Shown here: piece by piece, positions 1 to 8,108 of the stretch
Layout: the number at the start of each line of letters is the position of its first letter
How positions within the stretch are numbered: position 1 is the stretch's first letter
From: Hwanghaeella sp965227365
Lineage (GTDB): Bacteria; Pseudomonadota; Alphaproteobacteria; UBA8366; Aestuariispiraceae
Direction of reading: 5' to 3'
Length of the DNA stretch: 64,000 nt
Assembly: GCF_965227365.1 (NCBI RefSeq)
Contig: NZ_OZ245754.1
Span: 124,001 to 188,000, forward strand
The notes under the pieces: generated by a model
What the model was told of the DNA's origin: nothing
Seen by the model: only the letters and a program-made list of their open reading frames with translations
The model's database searches: none
Position numbers and translations under genes: made by a program

Positions 1-507
1 CGTGTCCGATGCCTGGTTCGAGGATTGATCGCCTTGCAGCGCGCCCTGCAGCAGCGCCCCCAGCAGGGCCTTCGCGACGTCCTTTTCATCCGTGTCCTGC
101 GTTCCGGACGGGGCCGACTGCGGCGCCGAAGTACCTTCGATGACGGAACGAAGTCCATGCCGCCAATCGATCAGAAATTCGCCGGCCGTTACTTTCCAGG
201 GGGCATCCGGCAAGGGGCCGCGCGCAGAAAAATCATCGCTTAGCAGGACTTCCGACCAAGGACGATCGTAGCGACCAATGACCTGTCGTATGTCACGAAG
301 AAACCATGGATCGATGAGGCGATCCTTCTCGCCCTTCTCCAACAATACGTTCAATTCTTCGACAAGGGCACGGGTGGATTGATTGCGGTCGGGTGTCGGC
401 TGTCCGAAGCTTCCGGTTTGGGCCATGGCATGCGGCGCGCCGGCAACCATGGCCGAGCAGAAGTACAAACCGAGCAGCAGAGATCGCTTTTCGAACGCTT
501 TCATCAT
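1..507 (-). CDS. Secreted protein of unknown function, partial (C-terminus beyond the window)
   Basis: The reverse-strand frame stays open to the left edge, so only the first 169 residues are visible. The start is the ATG at 507, with a clean AGGAGG five bases upstream (513-518). A second ATG follows immediately. The N-terminus is a typical signal peptide: KR at residues 7-8, a hydrophobic stretch, and a likely cleavage after AMA near residue 29. The mature part contains DDFSARG and then a tryptophan-rich stretch (PWKV, FLIDWRHG) of the kind seen at the front of concanavalin A-like jelly-roll folds. That resemblance is weak and I assign no function. A low-complexity, glutamine-rich segment starts near residue 145. 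It is transcribed away from the RraA-family gene at 641. Confidence 0.72.
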   Translation of the reverse strand, partial: MMKAFEKRSLLLGLYFCSAMVAGAPHAMAQTGSFGQPTPDRNQSTRALVEELNVLLEKGEKDRLIDPWFLRDIRQVIGRYDRPWSEVLLSDDFSARGPLPDAPWKVTAGEFLIDWRHGLRSVIEGTSAPQSAPSGTQDTDEKDVAKALLGALLQGALQGDQSSNQASDT

Positions 508-640
508 TGTTTCCTCCTGAAGGGCGGAATGGCATCTTGCGCAACCCTTGCGCTTGGCGCAACGCTGACCGGGCAAAAGACAACGACGCCAAGGCGGCTG
601 GCAAGCGAAGGCCGCGGGCGGGCAGGGGAGGAAGTTCAGT

Positions 641-1327
641 ATGATCAAGGAAAAGCCGATTGTGACCATCCGGCGCGGTTTCGATAGACCGGACCCGGCA
701 TTGGTGGACGCCTTGCGCGGGGCGATGACCGGACACGTCGTGGACAGCATGTCCGGACGGGGCGCGCTGGATTACAGGATTAAGCCGATCGAGGTGTCTC
801 GAAGTGCGATCTGCGGCACGGCGCTGACCGTCAAAGCCGCGCCCGGGGACAATATGGCGGTGAATGCGGCGCTGGATGTTGCCAAGCCGGGCGACATCAT
901 TGTCTGCGCCACCGACAGTTTCGTGGAGACGGCGGTCGTCGGCGACCTGCTGCTCGGCATGATGAAGAATGTCGGCGCGGGTGCGTTCGTGACCGACGGG
1001 TTGATCCGGGATCTGATCGGCGTGCGCGGGGTCGGCCTGCCGGTGTTCGCGATGGGCGTGACGCCGAACTCGCCGACCGGCGGCGGTACGGGCACGGTCG
1101 GTTTGCCGATCATGATCGGCGGCGTACATGTCAGTCCCGGGGATGTCATCGTTGGTGACGAGGATGGCGTGGTCGTCGTACCGCAGGCCGAACTGTCGCA
1201 GGTGATCGAAACGCTGAAAGAGGTTCGAGCACTGGAGGCCGAGGCTGAAGCCAAGGTGAAGGCGGGCCAGGATCGGTCGCCGAAATTCACGGCCTTGCAG
1301 GAGGCCGGCAAGGTTCTCGAGATCTGA
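641..1327 (+). CDS. RraA family protein (HMG/CHA aldolase or RNase E regulator-like)
   Basis: This 228-residue protein has the RraA/4-carboxy-4-hydroxy-2-oxoadipate aldolase signature: a GD pair at 101-102, then VTDGLIRD ending at Arg123-Asp124, the residues that bind substrate carboxylate and divalent metal in the aldolases. The glycine-rich core (GVTPNSPTGGG) and the C-terminal GDVIVGDEDGVVVVP strand are also present. A GGGGAGGA-type ribosome site lies about eight bases before the ATG at 641. Family members are either retro-aldolases acting on HMG/CHA-type pyruvate adducts or RNase E inhibitors. Retention of the Arg-Asp pair fits an aldolase or oxaloacetate decarboxylase better. The neighbours do not indicate a pathway, so the substrate is unknown. 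Confidence 0.85.
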   Translation: MIKEKPIVTIRRGFDRPDPALVDALRGAMTGHVVDSMSGRGALDYRIKPIEVSRSAICGTALTVKAAPGDNMAVNAALDVAKPGDIIVCATDSFVETAVVGDLLLGMMKNVGAGAFVTDGLIRDLIGVRGVGLPVFAMGVTPNSPTGGGTGTVGLPIMIGGVHVSPGDVIVGDEDGVVVVPQAELSQVIETLKEVRALEAEAEAKVKAGQDRSPKFTALQEAGKVLEI

Positions 1328-1362
1328 TCGGGGCCGACGGACGCGCCGCTCCGCCGCCGTCT

Positions 1363-2046
1363 CTAACCGGCCGCGGGCGGTTCGGGGTCTATGGCCAAAT
1401 GGCCGCTCTTGATCCAGAACCGCACGCCGCCCGGGCCGGCCTTCGCGGCGAAAACGGCGCCCTTGGGAAGCCTCAGCCAAGCCTCGGGGCCAAGTTCCTC
1501 CCCACCTTCGATAAGGCTTCCTTCCAGCACGAGCAGTTCCAGACCGCCGGGTAGGCTACGGTCCGCCATCGCGCCCGCCGCCCAGCGTTCGATGCGCACG
1601 TCTTCCCGGTCGTCCCGATGCAGCGGCATGATTTCCACGCCGTTTTCTCCCGGCGACGGCATGAACCGGGCCTCGCCGGTTCGCAGACGGACAAAGGTAC
1701 GGTCCGCCGGGTCGAACTGCCAAAGCTTGACGAAAATCGTGCAGCCGTCGTCCGACCTCGGCGTGTGCCTGGAGGTCGGCGGGTTTCGGACATAACTTCC
1801 GGCGGGAAAATCGCCGTAATCGTCCTGAAAGACGCCGTCCAGAACCAGAAATTCTTCTCCGCCCGTATGGGTATGGGCGGAAAAGGCGCTGCCGGGTGCG
1901 TATCGAACGATGCTCGTTGCACGTGCAACCTCTCCGCCGATGCGATCCAACATGCGGCGGTCCACACCGTTCATGGGCGAAGGGATCCAATCCATCGCGC
2001 CGGTATGCAGGACGACCCGTTCGGCGAAGTTCGTATTTATTTCCAT
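1363..2046 (-). CDS. Stand-alone ChrR-like cupin protein
   Basis: A 227-residue bicupin. The first cupin (about 40-115) carries the metal-binding set His58, His60, Glu64/65 and, after FPAGSYVRNPP, His94. This is the arrangement of the C-terminal cupin of the anti-sigma factor ChrR. The second half (about 120-225) keeps the beta-strand pattern but lacks the histidines and looks structural. ChrR also has an N-terminal zinc-binding anti-sigma domain, which is absent here, and no ECF sigma gene is adjacent. A role as an anti-sigma factor is therefore unlikely; a small-molecule dioxygenase, isomerase or sensor is as likely. It is transcribed convergently with the RraA-family gene and divergently from the gene at 2381. 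Confidence 0.8.
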   Translation of the reverse strand: MEINTNFAERVVLHTGAMDWIPSPMNGVDRRMLDRIGGEVARATSIVRYAPGSAFSAHTHTGGEEFLVLDGVFQDDYGDFPAGSYVRNPPTSRHTPRSDDGCTIFVKLWQFDPADRTFVRLRTGEARFMPSPGENGVEIMPLHRDDREDVRIERWAAGAMADRSLPGGLELLVLEGSLIEGGEELGPEAWLRLPKGAVFAAKAGPGGVRFWIKSGHLAIDPEPPAAG

Positions 2047-2380
2047 GACGTTTCCTGATTAACGGCCGTCAATGCCGCTATTTGTGTATCGATTTGAACC
2101 ACTGTCGGACGGGCAGGTCCGCTTCCTTTCAAGTAATGTGGGGCAAGGGCCCGGAAATTCGACCCTTGGACCTCCCGCCGCTAACCATGATCCGTTCACG
2201 ATACCGTTGGCGGAATTTCGGTCGCTCGGTAGCGGTGCCGAGCATGCGATGCGGCCCTTCTTGCCTATCGACCTGGGAAAGGTTTTCCCCCGGCCCCGTG
2301 CAGGATATTTAACATATTGAAATATTGAGAAAAAGGGTTGGCACGAAGCCTGCTATTCGAAAGGTAGGAGGCGCCTGTCC
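2047..2380. other. Divergent intergenic region, 334 bp
   Basis: No gene is supported here. Two short overlapping frames exist but have no ribosome site or recognisable sequence. The right-hand part (about 2305-2335) is AT-rich in an otherwise GC-rich setting and lies directly upstream of a sigma-54 type promoter at 2339-2353. An upstream activator site would be expected in this gap, but I could not single one out by eye. Confidence 0.5.
2339..2353 (+). promoter_or_regulatory. Sigma-54 (RpoN) promoter, -24/-12
   Basis: The sequence TGGCACGAAGCCTGC matches the sigma-54 consensus TGGCACG-N4-TTGC with one mismatch. The GG at 2340-2341 and the GC at 2352-2353 are separated by exactly ten bases, as required. 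Transcription would begin around 2365, leaving a leader of about 16 bases that contains a good ribosome site (GGTAGGAGG) before the ATG at 2381. Sigma-54 promoters need an enhancer-binding activator. In alphaproteobacteria they often serve late flagellar or nitrogen genes. Confidence 0.75.
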
Positions 2381-2875
2381 ATGAAGCTCGATACACTTCT
2401 TTCCGTTCTGAAGCGGTCACCGCAAGACGAGGCGGGAAACACCAATACGGAGGTGCGCAGTGCCAGCCCTATCCGGCTGGTGACACCGGCGGAACCGCGC
2501 CCCAGGCCGGCGGAAGCGCCGTCGCCGGGCGATCCGGTGGACACCGTGAAGATCAGCGTGCAGGCGACCTATGTCCTGGCGGCGTCCCAATTCGATCCCC
2601 GTGCGATCACCGCACCCGAGACGACACGCCTGGCCGATCAGCTTTATGAAGGCGGTGCGATCAGCAACCGCGACCGGAACATTATTGCCGATGGCCCACG
2701 GGAGGTCGTGGGCGCCCTTCCCCGGGATGGCAGTGCGGGCCGTGACCTTCTTTCTGATTTTCAGGCGCAATTGGCGGAAGATGTCGGGCGGAGCGACCTG
2801 CGGTCCATCGACGACAGCACGCGCGCCGTCACTATCCTGGGCCGTGTGGCCAGCATCCGCGAGGCAATAGCCTGA
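2381..2875 (+). CDS. Hypothetical protein under sigma-54 control, possibly flagellum-associated
   Basis: A 164-residue soluble protein with no signal peptide or membrane segment. Residues 1-55 are Pro/Ala-rich and probably disordered. The folded part starts at about 55 with DTVKISVQATYVLAAS, continues with LADQLYEGGAISNRDRNII, and ends in a helical tail. The motif D-x-V-x-I-S loosely recalls the segment before the sigma-binding helices of FlgM-type proteins, and the upstream sigma-54 promoter would suit a flagellar gene. Both are weak clues and no flagellar gene lies in the window. The start is well defined by the ribosome site at about 2365-2372. I do not recognise the family with certainty. 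Confidence 0.7.
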   Translation: MKLDTLLSVLKRSPQDEAGNTNTEVRSASPIRLVTPAEPRPRPAEAPSPGDPVDTVKISVQATYVLAASQFDPRAITAPETTRLADQLYEGGAISNRDRNIIADGPREVVGALPRDGSAGRDLLSDFQAQLAEDVGRSDLRSIDDSTRAVTILGRVASIREAIA

Positions 2876-3039
2876 TCAAGCGGGCGATCCGGTTTGGCAG
2901 CACTCTCTGGTAATCGGTGCTAAAATACTGAAAACGTTCAATATTCCATTGCGGTAAAACCAATCTCGGTACAGGATTTTCGGGTTGGGGCCTTGTGCCT
3001 CGGAGGATCGGAAAACTGTATGAGATTGGAGGTATATCC

Positions 3040-3333
3040 ATGACGCTCAGGAATCCGGAAACCGGAGACCGCTACATTCTCACCCAGCAGATGGCCGGAT
3101 ATCGCCTGACAACGGCGGAAATTCTCTATCACATGCCGGACCATCCCAGCCTGTTGCAGACCTACCTCTGGCAGGAGTTGGATATCGCACCAAAATTCCC
3201 CGTTCTTAAAAAGTTTCTCGATTTCTGGGAAAGCAATCTCGAGGGCAAGCTGCATTCGGTGCAGGTTGCGCATAAGGGCATCATCAGCCCGGCGACCTAT
3301 CGCTATGCCGACGGCGTCATGTCGCTGCACTAG
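3040..3333 (+). CDS. usg: Usg family protein
   Basis: A 97-residue protein matching the Usg family, named for an unknown gene found near trp genes in alphaproteobacteria. Conserved features are the YRLTTAEILYHMPDHP stretch near the N-terminus, LLQTYLWQELDIAP, FPVLKKFLDFWE, and EGKLHSVQVAH near the C-terminus. The start at 3040 is preceded by TTGGAGG with six bases of spacing. An upstream in-frame start would add 15 residues but has no ribosome site. The protein is cytoplasmic and its biochemical role is not established. No trp genes are nearby, so it is uncoupled from the classical context. Confidence 0.85.
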   Translation: MTLRNPETGDRYILTQQMAGYRLTTAEILYHMPDHPSLLQTYLWQELDIAPKFPVLKKFLDFWESNLEGKLHSVQVAHKGIISPATYRYADGVMSLH

Positions 3334-3525
3334 CCCTCTTGCCCGGAACCGTGACCGAACGCTCCCGTCCGATGCCGGACCCGCCGGTCCCGATGCGCTA
3401 CGGTTGAGACTACCGCGCATCGGGGAATCGTGTTTTCATCCCCGCATGGGTCTACGGGCAAGAAGCACTCGGTCGCCATGGGGCGGTAAGAGTGGCGCGC
3501 CCGACGGTGCCAACCGGGGAAAAAC

Positions 3526-4866
3526 ATGTCGCGCGTAAAGGTCGCGGTCATCGGGTCCGGTCCAAGCGGCTTTTACGCCGTCAGCGCATTGCTCAGGCAA
3601 TGCGAAGACCCTCTTATAGACATCATCGAGCGGTTGCCGACGCCCTTCGGTCTGATCCGCGCCGGCGTGGCACCGGATCACCAGACCACGAAGAATGTCG
3701 TCCGTGCGTATAGCAAGACCGCGTCGGAAGCAGGGGTGTCCTATTTCGGGAATGTCAGTGTCGGCAAGGATGTCAGCCTCGCGGAATTACGTGATCTCTA
3801 CGACGCGGTGATCCTGGCCGTCGGGGCGCCGGCCGACCGCAAATTGGAGATCCCGGGCATTGACAAAGCGGGTGTTTACGGGTCGGCCGAATTCGTCGGC
3901 TGGTATAACGGGCATCCGGACTATGTCGCCTTGGACCCGGATTTGGATACCGAACGCGTCGTCGTCATCGGTAATGGGAATGTGGCGATCGACGTTGCCA
4001 GGGTTCTGGTGAAAGGCCCTGAGGAAATGGCGGCCAGCGATCTTCCCGGCCCCGTGGCCGATGTCATTCACCGCTCCCCGATCAAGGATGTCGTGGTGGT
4101 CGGCCGGCGCGGACCGGGCGATGCGAAGTTCACCAATGTCGAACTGCGGGAAATGCGCGAACTGGACCACGCCGTTTCCATCGTCCGGCATGAACACCTG
4201 CCCGACGCATTGCCGGAGGACCTGGAGGGGCGGGACAGGCGCGTGCGGGAGAAAAACCTGCAGACAATGGAGGAATTCGCCGAACCCGACGAAGCGATGG
4301 TGGAGGAAGCCGAGAAACGGGTTCACTTCGAATTCTATGCCTCCCCGCTGGAAATCCTGGGCAAGGAACGTGTGGAAGGGGTCCGGTTCGAGCGGACGGA
4401 AGTCGCGGAAGGCGGCAGCGTTCGGGGAACCGGGGAGACCTTCGTCATCCCCTGTGGTCTTGTCGTGACCGCCGTGGGCTACCGGACCCGCAGTTTCGAA
4501 GGGATCGAATTCGATGCCAAATCGGGCTCGATCCTGAATACGGACGGCGTGGTGAACGGCAACCTCTATACGGTCGGATGGGCCAGGCGGGGACCGAGCG
4601 GGGTGATCGGAAGTTCCAAGCGGGACGGCGACGACGTGGCTGGAAAGATCGCGGAGGCCCATGCGCTGAGCGGTCCGACGGGCAAGGTCGGGCATGACGG
4701 GTTGAAGCAGTTACTGCAGGATCGAAAGGTCGCTTATGTCGACTTCGACGATTGGCAGAAACTGGACGCGGCGGAGGTTGAGCGCGCGAAATCTTCCGAA
4801 GCGCCGCGGGAAAAGTTCCTTTCCGTAGAGGAAATGCTAGCCGCGATAGGAACCAAGTCCGGCTGA
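3526..4866 (+). CDS. Ferredoxin/adrenodoxin-type NADP+ reductase (FprA-like)
   Basis: A 446-residue FAD flavoprotein of the adrenodoxin reductase/FprA type. The FAD-binding Rossmann motif GSGPSGFYA sits at residues 10-18, followed by PTPFGLIRAGVAPDHQ, characteristic of this subgroup. The NADP-binding motif VIGNGNVAIDVARVL lies near 149-163, then GRRGPGDAKFT and the C-terminal FAD contact GWARRGPSGVIGSSK. The enzyme moves electrons between NADP(H) and a ferredoxin. It lies 223 bp upstream of korAB on the same strand, so a reasonable inference is that it connects ferredoxin reduced by KorAB with the NADPH pool, or supplies it in reverse. The two are probably separate transcripts given the leader before korA. 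Confidence 0.92.
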   Translation: MSRVKVAVIGSGPSGFYAVSALLRQCEDPLIDIIERLPTPFGLIRAGVAPDHQTTKNVVRAYSKTASEAGVSYFGNVSVGKDVSLAELRDLYDAVILAVGAPADRKLEIPGIDKAGVYGSAEFVGWYNGHPDYVALDPDLDTERVVVIGNGNVAIDVARVLVKGPEEMAASDLPGPVADVIHRSPIKDVVVVGRRGPGDAKFTNVELREMRELDHAVSIVRHEHLPDALPEDLEGRDRRVREKNLQTMEEFAEPDEAMVEEAEKRVHFEFYASPLEILGKERVEGVRFERTEVAEGGSVRGTGETFVIPCGLVVTAVGYRTRSFEGIEFDAKSGSILNTDGVVNGNLYTVGWARRGPSGVIGSSKRDGDDVAGKIAEAHALSGPTGKVGHDGLKQLLQDRKVAYVDFDDWQKLDAAEVERAKSSEAPREKFLSVEEMLAAIGTKSG

Positions 4867-5044
4867 CCGGGGCGGGCCGAAGGTGCTGTTTCCACTTGAA
4901 ACTATGCGTCACCCATATATTTCAAAGCGTCCGCATAGCAGTTTTGTCGTGCAACTCGTTGTCATTTTCACGTCACAAAAGCGTCGAAGCGGCTTGAATG
5001 GCCAACCCTGGGGCGCTATGCGAAGCCCGACTGATTGATTGCTT

Positions 5045-5072
5045 CCGCCGTATCGGACCGGTCCGACGGCGG
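5045..5072 (+). promoter_or_regulatory. Hairpin/palindrome immediately upstream of the korA ribosome site
   Basis: CCGCCGT (5045-5051), a two-base bulge, then CGGACC (5054-5059) pair with GGTCCG (5060-5065) and ACGGCGG (5066-5072), giving 13 possible base pairs. The core CGGACCGGTCCG is a perfect 12-bp palindrome. The element ends four bases before the AAGGAG at 5077-5082. In DNA it could be an operator. In RNA it would be a compact stem (probably opening at the tip) next to the ribosome site. Which applies is unknown. Confidence 0.55.
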
Positions 5073-5089
5073 ACAGAAGGAGTACGATC

Positions 5090-6955
5090 ATGGACGGTGC
5101 CGCCGTCACTCAGACAACGGAACACGCGAACCTGGTCGCGGAAGCCGCCGTCGTTCGCTTCGCGGGCGACAGCGGGGACGGCATGCAGCTTACCGGCGGG
5201 CGCTTCACGTTGGCCACCGCGCTGGCCGGAAACGATCTGGCGACCTTCCCGGACTTCCCGGCCGAAATCCGCGCCCCGGTGGGGACAACTTTCGGCGTCT
5301 CCGCCTTCCAGATCAATTTCGGCGGCCGCAAGATCAAGACGGTCGGCGATCAGCTCGATGTTCTCGTCGCCATGAACCCGGCCGCGCTGAAGGTCAATCT
5401 GGGTGATCTGAAGCCGGGCGGCCTGATTATCGCCGACAGCGGCACCTTCAACGACAAGAACCTGCGCAAGGCCGGATACGAGGAGAACCCCCTCGAGGAC
5501 GGCAGCCTGTCCAATTACAAGCTTCTTTCCGTCGACATGTCGAAGCTGACGCTCGAGGCGGTGAAGGAATACGGCGTTTCCAACAAGGAAGGGCTGCGCA
5601 CCAAGAATATGTGGGCGCTGGGCCTGATCTATTGGATGTATGACCGCAGCCGAACCGAAACGGTCAATTGGCTGCAGCAGAAATTCGCCAAGCGCGAGGA
5701 TATCGCGTCGGCCAACGTCGCGGCCCTGAATGCCGGGCATGCCTTTGGCGAAACGATCGAGCAGCAGTCCGAAATCCGCCCCGTCCATGTTCCGCCCGCG
5801 CCGATCGATGCGGGTCTGTACCGGGCGGTCACCGGCACCCAGGCGGTGGCCTGGGGCCTGACCGCGGGCGCGATGCTGGCCAATCAGCGTATGGTCTTCT
5901 GTTCCTATCCGATCACCCCGGCCTCGGCGCTGCTGCATACGCTGGCGGAACTGCGGCATTACAATGTCGAGACTTTCCAGGCGGAAGACGAGATCGCGGC
6001 TGTCTGCGCGGCGCTCGGTGCCTCCTATGCCGGTTCCCTCGGCGTCACGTCCAGTTCCGGCCCGGGCGTTGCCCTGAAGACGGAGGCCCTCGGCCTCGGG
6101 ATCTCCACCGAACTGCCGCTGGTGGTCGTCAATTCGCAGCGCGGCGGTCCGTCGACCGGCCTGCCGACCAAGACCGAGCAGTCGGACCTGTTCCAGTCGG
6201 TCTGGGGCCGCAACGGCGATGCGCCGCTTTGCGTTCTGGCCACCCGCTCGCCCAGCGATTGCTTCGAAACCGCGGTGGAAGCGGTGCGCATCGCGATCAA
6301 ATACATGACGCCGGTGATCCTGTTGACCGACGGCTTCCTGGCCAATGCGTCGGAGCCGTGGAAGATTCCGGACCTGACGAAGCTGGAGCCGTTTCCGACC
6401 CAGTTCGCCACCGATCCGGAGACCTATCAGCCCTTCGCCCGCGACCCGGACACCCTGGCGCGGCCCTGGGCGAAACCCGGAACGCCCGGCCTGGAACACC
6501 GCATTGGCGGGATCGAGAAGCAGGACGGCACCGGCCATATCTCCTATGACCCGCAGAACCATCACAAGATGACCATGCTGCGGGCCGAAAAGATCCAGCG
6601 CATCGCCGATGACGTGCCGGAACAGGGCGTGGACCTGGGCACGTCGACCGGCAAGCTCGCCGTCGTCGGCTGGGGTTCGACCTATGGGCCGATCAGCCGC
6701 GCCGTCACGGTCGCGCGCGCGGAAGGGCTTGATGTCAGCCATATCCATCTGCGCCATATCTGGCCGCTGCCGCGCAACCTGAAGGATTTGCTGTCCGGGT
6801 ATGAGCAGATCCTGGTGCCGGAAATGAATACCGGCCAGTTGGTGAAGCTGCTGCGGGCGGAATATCTGCTGCCGGCCGAAGGCCTGAACAAGATCTCGGG
6901 ACAGCCCTTCAAGGTTTCCGAACTCGACACCGCCATTCGCGCGCGTCTGAGCTGA
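5090..6955 (+). CDS. korA: 2-oxoacid:ferredoxin oxidoreductase, alpha (gamma-alpha fused) subunit
   Basis: A 621-residue subunit with the gamma domain at the N-terminus (FAGDSGDGMQLTGG, residues 25-38, binds CoA side) fused to the pyrimidine-binding alpha domain (YPITPASALLHTLAE near 283-297, and EDEIAAVCAALGASYAG). This two-subunit layout is typical of KorAB, the oxygen-tolerant 2-oxoglutarate:ferredoxin oxidoreductase of aerobic bacteria. The substrate could alternatively be another 2-oxoacid. The start at 5090 is chosen because AAGGAG precedes it by seven bases. The upstream in-frame start at 5039 would include the leader hairpin. korB follows 37 bp downstream. The reaction converts 2-oxoglutarate and CoA to succinyl-CoA and reduces ferredoxin. 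Confidence 0.92.
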   Translation: MDGAAVTQTTEHANLVAEAAVVRFAGDSGDGMQLTGGRFTLATALAGNDLATFPDFPAEIRAPVGTTFGVSAFQINFGGRKIKTVGDQLDVLVAMNPAALKVNLGDLKPGGLIIADSGTFNDKNLRKAGYEENPLEDGSLSNYKLLSVDMSKLTLEAVKEYGVSNKEGLRTKNMWALGLIYWMYDRSRTETVNWLQQKFAKREDIASANVAALNAGHAFGETIEQQSEIRPVHVPPAPIDAGLYRAVTGTQAVAWGLTAGAMLANQRMVFCSYPITPASALLHTLAELRHYNVETFQAEDEIAAVCAALGASYAGSLGVTSSSGPGVALKTEALGLGISTELPLVVVNSQRGGPSTGLPTKTEQSDLFQSVWGRNGDAPLCVLATRSPSDCFETAVEAVRIAIKYMTPVILLTDGFLANASEPWKIPDLTKLEPFPTQFATDPETYQPFARDPDTLARPWAKPGTPGLEHRIGGIEKQDGTGHISYDPQNHHKMTMLRAEKIQRIADDVPEQGVDLGTSTGKLAVVGWGSTYGPISRAVTVARAEGLDVSHIHLRHIWPLPRNLKDLLSGYEQILVPEMNTGQLVKLLRAEYLLPAEGLNKISGQPFKVSELDTAIRARLS

Positions 6956-6992
6956 TCGCGAAACCGGGCGACCCGATCTTACGGAGAAGACG

Positions 6993-8015
6993 ATGACCAA
7001 TCAGACAGCGCCGGAAAAACTCCAGCCGAAGGATTTCGCTTCGGATCAGGAAGTCCGCTGGTGCCCCGGATGCGGCGACTACGCGATCCTGAAAGCGGTG
7101 CATAAGACGCTCGCCGATATCGGCGCGACGACGGAAGGAACCGTTTTCGTCAGCGGCATCGGCTGTGCCGCGCGGTTCCCCTATTACATGTCGACCTACG
7201 GATTCCACACCATCCATGGCCGGGCGGCCGCGATCGCGACCGGCGTGAAGCTCGCCAATCCCGACCTGGACATCTGGGTCGTGGGCGGTGACGGGGACTC
7301 GCTGTCGATCGGCGGCAACCATCTGATGCATGCGCTGCGCCGGAACATCGATATGAATTATCTGATGTTCAACAACGAGATCTACGGCCTGACCAAGGGG
7401 CAGTATTCCCCGACCAGCCGGATCGGCACGAAATCGCCGTCGACGCCGACGGGATCGATCGACACGCCTGTGAATGCGGCTGCCTTCGCGCTCGGTTGCG
7501 GGGCGCGCTTCGTGGCGCGCTCGGGCGACATCATGCAGGCGCATCTGGTCGAAACCCTTTCCAAGGCGCATGCCCATAAAGGCATGAGCTTCGTTGAGAT
7601 CATGCAGAATTGCATCGTCTACAACGACGGCGTCTTCGGTCACTTCATGGAGAAGAAGGTCCAGAAGGAGGCGCAGATCCTGGTGGAGCACGGCAAGCCG
7701 CTGCGGTTCGGCGCGGACGGTCAGAAGGGCCTGGTGCTGGATCCGAAAACCCTGTCGCTGAAGGTCGTGACCGTTGGCGAGGACGCCTCGGAAGACGATA
7801 TCCTGGTGCATGACGAGACCAATGCCGTGCTCGCGAGCCTGCTGGCCCGCATGGAGCCGCCGCATTTCCCGGTCGCCATGGGCGTGTTGTACAACAATCC
7901 CGCCGCACAGACCTATGACCAGGAAATGAAGGCGCAGATGGCCTCGGCCACCGAGGCGGGCATGGGCAAGCTGGAAGACCTGCTGACCCGAGGGCACACC
8001 TGGACGGTCGGTTGA
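6993..8015 (+). CDS. korB: 2-oxoacid:ferredoxin oxidoreductase, beta subunit
   Basis: A 340-residue beta subunit that binds thiamine diphosphate and one [4Fe-4S] cluster. Cluster cysteines are visible in WCPGCGDYA (Cys24, Cys27), GIGCAARFPYY (Cys58) and ALGCGARF (Cys169). The thiamine-diphosphate motif GGDGDSLSIGGNH lies at 98-110, followed by FNNEIYGLTKGQ. Together with KorA it forms the catalytic dimer. A ribosome site (ACGGAGAAG) precedes the ATG by about four bases. Overall length and motif spacing are normal for aerobic KorB proteins, and nothing looks truncated. Confidence 0.93.
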   Translation: MTNQTAPEKLQPKDFASDQEVRWCPGCGDYAILKAVHKTLADIGATTEGTVFVSGIGCAARFPYYMSTYGFHTIHGRAAAIATGVKLANPDLDIWVVGGDGDSLSIGGNHLMHALRRNIDMNYLMFNNEIYGLTKGQYSPTSRIGTKSPSTPTGSIDTPVNAAAFALGCGARFVARSGDIMQAHLVETLSKAHAHKGMSFVEIMQNCIVYNDGVFGHFMEKKVQKEAQILVEHGKPLRFGADGQKGLVLDPKTLSLKVVTVGEDASEDDILVHDETNAVLASLLARMEPPHFPVAMGVLYNNPAAQTYDQEMKAQMASATEAGMGKLEDLLTRGHTWTVG

Positions 8016-8108
8016 TTCGATCGACGGGCCGGATGCCGGGGTGCCGAGGCTCCCTTGCGGCACTGTGTCCGTCTTGCAGGCTGGATCGCACCGGATAATC
8101 TGCGCGCC

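Noticed and set aside
293..1480. Long reverse-strand frame of 395 codons
   Set aside because: It is antisense to the RraA-family gene and part of the cupin gene, with an Arg-rich composition and no domain. It is a shadow of high GC.
1363..2046. Cupin as an anti-sigma factor (ChrR)
   Set aside because: The N-terminal zinc-binding anti-sigma domain is missing and there is no ECF sigma gene beside it.
4973..7000. 675-codon reverse-strand frame opposite korA
   Set aside because: korA on the other strand has complete catalytic motifs; the antisense frame is Arg/Gly-rich without features.
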